The notes below the pieces were generated by a model that saw nothing but the letters and a program-made list of their open reading frames with translations, did no database searches and had not been told where the DNA came from. DNA of 44,003 nucleotides from CAYNBT01 sp964396025. Lineage in GTDB: Bacteria; Patescibacteriota; WWE3; UBA101185; UBA10185. The DNA lies in contig CAYNBT010000005.1 of the NCBI GenBank assembly GCA_964396025.1, forward strand, positions 1-44,003, read 5' to 3'. Of the stretch, positions 41,301-44,003 are shown in pieces. Numbering within the stretch: position 1 is the stretch's first letter; every line of letters starts with the position of its first letter. The translations under genes were made by a program, and so were the position numbers.

Positions 41301-41386
41301 AACCTCCAACTTTCTTTTACCTCCTCAAGTAAAAGTGTTGTTATGACTTCAACCTCTTCTAGGAATTTATCATTTAATGTATACAT
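41288..41386 (-). CDS. Possible micro-ORF (32 aa)
   Basis: Starts at an ATG inside the 24-bp palindrome 41370-41393 and ends in an ATGA overlap with the 50-codon ORF. It would encode an acidic amphipathic helix. No Shine-Dalgarno sequence; translation could be coupled to the 99-aa gene ending at 41425. Confidence 0.3.
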   Translation of the reverse strand: MYTLNDKFLEEVEVITTLLLEEVKESWRLITL

Positions 41387-41393
41387 TAAATGA
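41370..41393. repeat. 24-bp perfect palindrome
   Basis: Two 12-bp arms (TCATTTAATGTA and its complement) meet at GTATAC. It may be a dimer-binding operator or an RNA hairpin; it contains the start codon of the 32-codon ORF. Confidence 0.85.
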
Positions 41394-41424
41394 ATGGACT
41401 TTATTGAGGTAGTCCCTAGCTATT

Positions 41425-41724
41425 TCACTTATCAATAGTAGGAAGCAACTTGTTTAGTGCATATCCATCTACTGATGTGTGAAATCTCTCCATGAATGCC
41501 GCAAAAACCCACGTAGATACGGGGTATTCGTAGTTGCCCCGTTTTCTGGTCCATCCACCTTCGGAAAGATCGAGGCGGGGAGATGTGTAATACTCCTCAT
41601 CCTCCTCCTCTCCAAGGGGACCAGTAAAGGTGGCGGTCATTCTGACACCCCCGTGCGTATGACCATCAACCATGCGCACAACTGCACCATCAACTTTGCA
41701 TTCGTGCAAAACTAACATCATCAT
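41425..41724 (-). CDS. Small soluble orphan protein (99 aa)
   Basis: TGGAGGTGT precedes three consecutive ATG codons; the second or third (41721 or 41718) has better spacing than the first. The product is mixed, acidic in the middle (GEEEDEEYY) with no signal or span. Promoter TTGACA-17-TATACT at 41834-41862 gives a ~110-nt leader containing two mutually exclusive hairpins. No family recognised. Confidence 0.72.
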   Translation of the reverse strand: MMMLVLHECKVDGAVVRMVDGHTHGGVRMTATFTGPLGEEEDEEYYTSPRLDLSEGGWTRKRGNYEYPVSTWVFAAFMERFHTSVDGYALNKLLPTIDK

Positions 41725-41758
41725 ACACCTCCATAGTGTGTCCTCTTAGCTTGTCGGG

Positions 41759-41812
41759 CCAAGTGATGTAGGGACTGGTGGCTATAAAACCATGACTTGG
41801 GAATTCATAGCC
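41759..41812 (-). promoter_or_regulatory. Leader with alternative hairpins
   Basis: GGCTAT/ATAGCC (41780-41785 with 41807-41812) and CCAAGT/ACTTGG (41759-41764 with 41795-41800) cannot form together because their arms interleave. This is the layout of a switching leader upstream of the 99-aa gene. No known riboswitch recognised. Confidence 0.5.
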
Positions 41813-41833
41813 TGGTAACAGTAATATTGCTCA

Positions 41834-41870
41834 AGTATACGGTAAAAGTGCAGAAATGTCAAACTATAGG
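41834..41870 (-). promoter_or_regulatory. Promoter of the 99-aa gene
   Basis: Minus strand TTGACA (41857-41862), 17-nt spacer, TATACT (41834-41839); ACTATAGG (41863-41870 in plus reading) directly abuts the -35. Confidence 0.88.
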
Positions 41871-41959
41871 GTATTATTTTGCGGGTTTTTGATTGTTGAA
41901 CACCAGAGTGAATCTTAATATGGAAGAACAAGTATTGTAAAACTTAAGGAAGGTGCTAC

Positions 41960-42035
41960 TGGGGTGGCTGACGGGGATCGAACCCGTGACATCCGCCTCC
42001 ACAGGGCGGCGTTCTGCCGCTGAACTACAGCCACC
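41960..42035 (-). tRNA. tRNA-His(GTG)
   Basis: Minus-strand cloverleaf with the histidine-specific extra G at position -1 opposite C73, acceptor GTGGCTG/CAGCCAC, encoded CCA and anticodon loop CTGTGGA (GTG). Confidence 0.95.
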
Positions 42036-42125
42036 ATAATGCATAAAAACGCATCGATATTATAGCATCCCTAAAACAAGACTTAGATGTTTTCTAGAAG
42101 CATACCCCATATGATAGAATCCAAC

Positions 42126-42308
42126 TTGAAATTNNNNNNNNNNNNNNNNNNNNNNNNNNNNNNNNNNNNNNNNNNNNNNNNNNNNNNNNNNNNNNNNNNN
42201 NNNNNNNNNNNNNNNNNNNNNNNNNNNNNNNNNTTGTTTATGCAACAGGCGCAACAAGAGGGTAAAATCATTCAGATCGACGGGAAAGAAGTAGTACTCA
42301 TATTCTGA
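42126..42308 (+). CDS. Gap-broken short ORF
   Basis: After the gap a plausible C-terminal part (FMQQAQQEGKIIQIDGKEVV) ends at TGA 42308 and is followed by a terminator, suggesting a real small gene. Before the gap a TAGAAT box lies 5 nt ahead of TTG 42126, a possible start. The two halves may not be joined in frame, because the gap length is unknown. Confidence 0.35.
   Translation: MKXXXXXXXXXXXXXXXXXXXXXXXXXXXXXXXXXXLFMQQAQQEGKIIQIDGKEVVLIF
42134..42233. other. Assembly gap (100 N)
   Basis: Exactly 100 N in the middle of the short ORF. Confidence 0.95.
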
Positions 42309-42345
42309 TAATTTAGTGACCATGCAAAAAAGTTAAAAAACACAA

Positions 42346-42376
42346 ACCCCTTTCAAAAAACTTGGAGGGGGTTCCT
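42346..42376. terminator. Hairpin terminator between convergent genes
   Basis: Stem AACCCCT / AGGGGGTT followed by CCTTTTT on the plus strand; lies between the gap-broken ORF and the solute-binding protein gene. Confidence 0.75.
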
Positions 42377-42400
42377 TTTTATGTTACTAAGCTAGCCTGT

Positions 42401-43822
42401 TTAATTTGTTTTGATACGAGACCAGTTGTTAATGTCCAAGAACCTATCACCTACCGTAAAGGTATATTTATCACCAATTCCGCTTATGTACTTGGAAACA
42501 TAGTAATTCACAAAGGGGTGGTACAGAAATATTGCAGGTACTTGAGCGACTAATGCTTCTTGAAAAACTTTGTAATGAATTTGGCGCTCGTCAAAGTCGG
42601 TTTGATTACGCCCCTCTTCCAATGCTCTATCTACGCGAACTTGCTCAAAACCAGCCAGATTTAGCCCAGGATAATCTTTTTGCGTTGAATGCCAGTTTAC
42701 ATATCTGTCTGGATCACGCCCAACCTCCTGCCCGTAAAGTAGTATTTCAAATTTACGGTCTCTGATAACTTGGTTTAGCATTTTCTGAGGTTCTACGCGA
42801 TGAATTTCTACACTAAGCCCTAGCTTGTTTTCCCAAGTTTCTTCGATGGCACGGGCCAAATTTATGTGATGAGGCAAATCAGGTATGGTGATTGTAACTA
42901 CATCGTTTATGTCTTCGGGAATAAAGTCTTCATTAAAGGTGTCAAAGTCGATTTTGGGATCTGTAAACACACTTCGGCTGATGGGACCTTCTACTAAAAT
43001 ACCATAAGGGTAAGTTATAGCCTCTTTATCTAAGGTAGATTCGAGTTTCTTTCTAAATTCCAAATCTTTAAACTTGTCTTCTTGCAGATTAAATATCAGC
43101 GAATAGTAAACACCTTGCTGCGGGAACTTTTTGTTCTCAAATTTTTCTAAGGTCAGATCTTGAGAATGCATAAACCCATCAACCTCACCAAGCTTGGCTC
43201 CCAGCGCAAGTTCTTTCTCGTCTGAATAGTATCTAAAAATTAATTTCTTGAAATTTGCGTTTGGCTGCTGATTTAACAAAATAACTTCTTTAACTGCCGG
43301 CCCTGCCCGCTTTATACGAATCACTCTAAACTGCCCGCTAGAGACAGGAATGAGCGGGTCATAATTTTCGTCTGAATTTGACTGCATGATGCCAACAGTG
43401 AGAAGACTCAAAAAAGGAGAAAACTTATTTGGGAGTGTAAAACGCACGGTGTAGTCATCTACTTTGTCAGTTGCTACATCTCTAAGTTCAGCTACTTTGA
43501 ATGAAGTATATATAAGGTCATCGGCAGTTATGATGGTATTATCCGCCCAACGTTGATCTTTCTTTATTTTTATGGTGTACACCAGTCCTTCATCGGAAAC
43601 TGCCCAACTCTCTGCTAAATCGGGTACCACGTCCCCATAAATATCGTACCTAAAAAGGCTCCTGTAAATTAATTTTGAAATGGTTTGATCATTTTGCGTC
43701 TTGATCTGATGAGGAAAAAACGATCTTGGCTGACCCACCACACCCTCGGTGTATGATTGAACCGGAGCCACAGCCCAGAACAAAGTGGTGATATAAAAGA
43801 TGACTGTTTGGATAATTTGCAT
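42401..43822 (-). CDS. Family 5 solute-binding protein (DppA/OppA-like)
   Basis: Extracellular binding subunit of a peptide/nickel-type ABC importer. A signal peptide (1-23) without a lipobox, then the SBP_bac_5 hallmarks: YRSLFRYD.YGDVVPDLAESW near the N terminus, YTIKIKKDQRWADN..ITADDLIYT and a C-terminal half with NLQEDKFKDLEFRKKLES and DPDRYVNWHS. 473 aa is a little short for the family. No permease or ATPase is in the window, so the partners are elsewhere or it works alone. Extended -10 TGGTATGAT lies upstream. Confidence 0.9.
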   Translation of the reverse strand: MQIIQTVIFYITTLFWAVAPVQSYTEGVVGQPRSFFPHQIKTQNDQTISKLIYRSLFRYDIYGDVVPDLAESWAVSDEGLVYTIKIKKDQRWADNTIITADDLIYTSFKVAELRDVATDKVDDYTVRFTLPNKFSPFLSLLTVGIMQSNSDENYDPLIPVSSGQFRVIRIKRAGPAVKEVILLNQQPNANFKKLIFRYYSDEKELALGAKLGEVDGFMHSQDLTLEKFENKKFPQQGVYYSLIFNLQEDKFKDLEFRKKLESTLDKEAITYPYGILVEGPISRSVFTDPKIDFDTFNEDFIPEDINDVVTITIPDLPHHINLARAIEETWENKLGLSVEIHRVEPQKMLNQVIRDRKFEILLYGQEVGRDPDRYVNWHSTQKDYPGLNLAGFEQVRVDRALEEGRNQTDFDERQIHYKVFQEALVAQVPAIFLYHPFVNYYVSKYISGIGDKYTFTVGDRFLDINNWSRIKTN

Positions 43823-43874
43823 AATTGGCTACGCTAATCATACCAAATTGCCTAACCACAGTCTAAATTAGTAT

Positions 43875-43904
43875 TTGCCTATAACTACTACTTCTTGTTA
43901 GAAT
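43875..43904 (+). promoter_or_regulatory. Promoter of tRNA-Glu
   Basis: TTGCCT (43875-43880), 18-nt spacer, TAGAAT (43899-43904), about 20 nt before the tRNA. Confidence 0.7.
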
Positions 43905-43924
43905 GCGTGAGTTCGAGGCCTTTT

Positions 43925-43999
43925 GGCCCCATCGTCTAACGGTTAGGACGCCAGGTTTTCATCCTGGTAATCGGGGTTCGATTCCCCGTGGGGTCACCA
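43925..43999 (+). tRNA. tRNA-Glu(TTC)
   Basis: 75-nt cloverleaf with acceptor GGCCCCA/TGGGGTC, encoded CCA and anticodon loop TTTTCAT (TTC). Confidence 0.96.
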
Positions 44000-44003
44000 T
44001 AAA

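Noticed and set aside
42060..42323. Minus-strand open frame running through the N gap
   Set aside because: It exists only because N codons hide stops; the plus-strand reading is better supported by a terminator and C-terminal sequence.
1..44003. CRISPR array
   Set aside because: No regularly spaced repeats of 20-40 bp and no cas-like proteins were seen.
1..44003. Insertion sequence, prophage or integrative element
   Set aside because: No transposase, integrase, terminase, capsid or relaxase-like protein and no terminal inverted repeats were found.
1..44003. Alternative genetic code with UGA as glycine
   Set aside because: TGA ends several well-supported genes, and no family motif needs an in-frame TGA.

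Overview
The window reads as part of a scaffold from a small-genome bacterium with the standard code (TAA, TAG and TGA all used as stops) and moderate to low GC. It carries six tRNA genes, all with an encoded CCA end, and no rRNA. The housekeeping genes are a thin set typical of Patescibacteria (Candidate Phyla Radiation): membrane-anchored DsbA-like protein, MacA/MacB exporters, GT-C and GT2 glycosyltransferases, stomatin/SPFH, an RRM RNA-binding protein, DgkA, RsmI and Tmk. That placement is inference; I cannot assign a class. Four 100-N gaps (4019-4118, 17809-17908, 28731-28830, 42134-42233) are scaffold joins of unknown true length, and two of them break transporter genes.

Layout. 1-6650: tRNA-Leu(GAG), tRNA-Leu(CAG), tRNA-Lys(CTT) and tRNA-Arg(TCG) among small orphan genes, a LmbE/PIG-L deacetylase, a protein with a CX5RS phosphatase-like loop, and thymidylate kinase. 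6700-21970: the conserved block, with a MacA-MacB-permease exporter, dgkA, an rsmI/HelD-like helicase/GT-C operon, DsbA-like, SPFH, a second MacB-type permease (broken by a gap), a GT2/FAD-oxidoreductase pair and a second GT-C protein. 22070-24541: orphan membrane or secreted proteins including a tandem duplicate. 24655-26012: RRM protein with a long structured leader, then an exported OB-like protein. 26062-27350: three orphan genes of similar layout. 27440-29775: ABC-2 exporter operon. 29892-36766: about ten small orphan genes, mostly one per transcription unit, plus a UPF0314 protein. 36964-40859: two large paralogues with a putative ADP-ribosyltransferase-like domain, one fused to an HD phosphohydrolase. 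40922-41870: structured DNA/RNA with micro-ORFs and a small gene. 41960-43999: tRNA-His, a gap-broken ORF, a family 5 solute-binding protein, and tRNA-Glu.

Two expression styles coexist. Many conserved genes have a -10 box exactly 6 nt before the start codon and no Shine-Dalgarno sequence, so they are probably translated from leaderless mRNAs; several starts were chosen on this basis. The orphan small genes instead have strong Shine-Dalgarno sequences, often a TTGACA-17-TATAAT type promoter, a recurrent ACTATAGGG-like element near the promoter, and a private hairpin terminator. They look like cassettes of lineage-specific envelope or secreted proteins with repeated internal duplication.

The most promising unexplained system is 36964-41724: tandem ART-like proteins, one with an HD domain, sharing a 53-bp perfect repeat, next to a palindrome, overlapping micro-ORFs and a leader with alternative hairpins. 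The sequence cannot say whether these parts act together.
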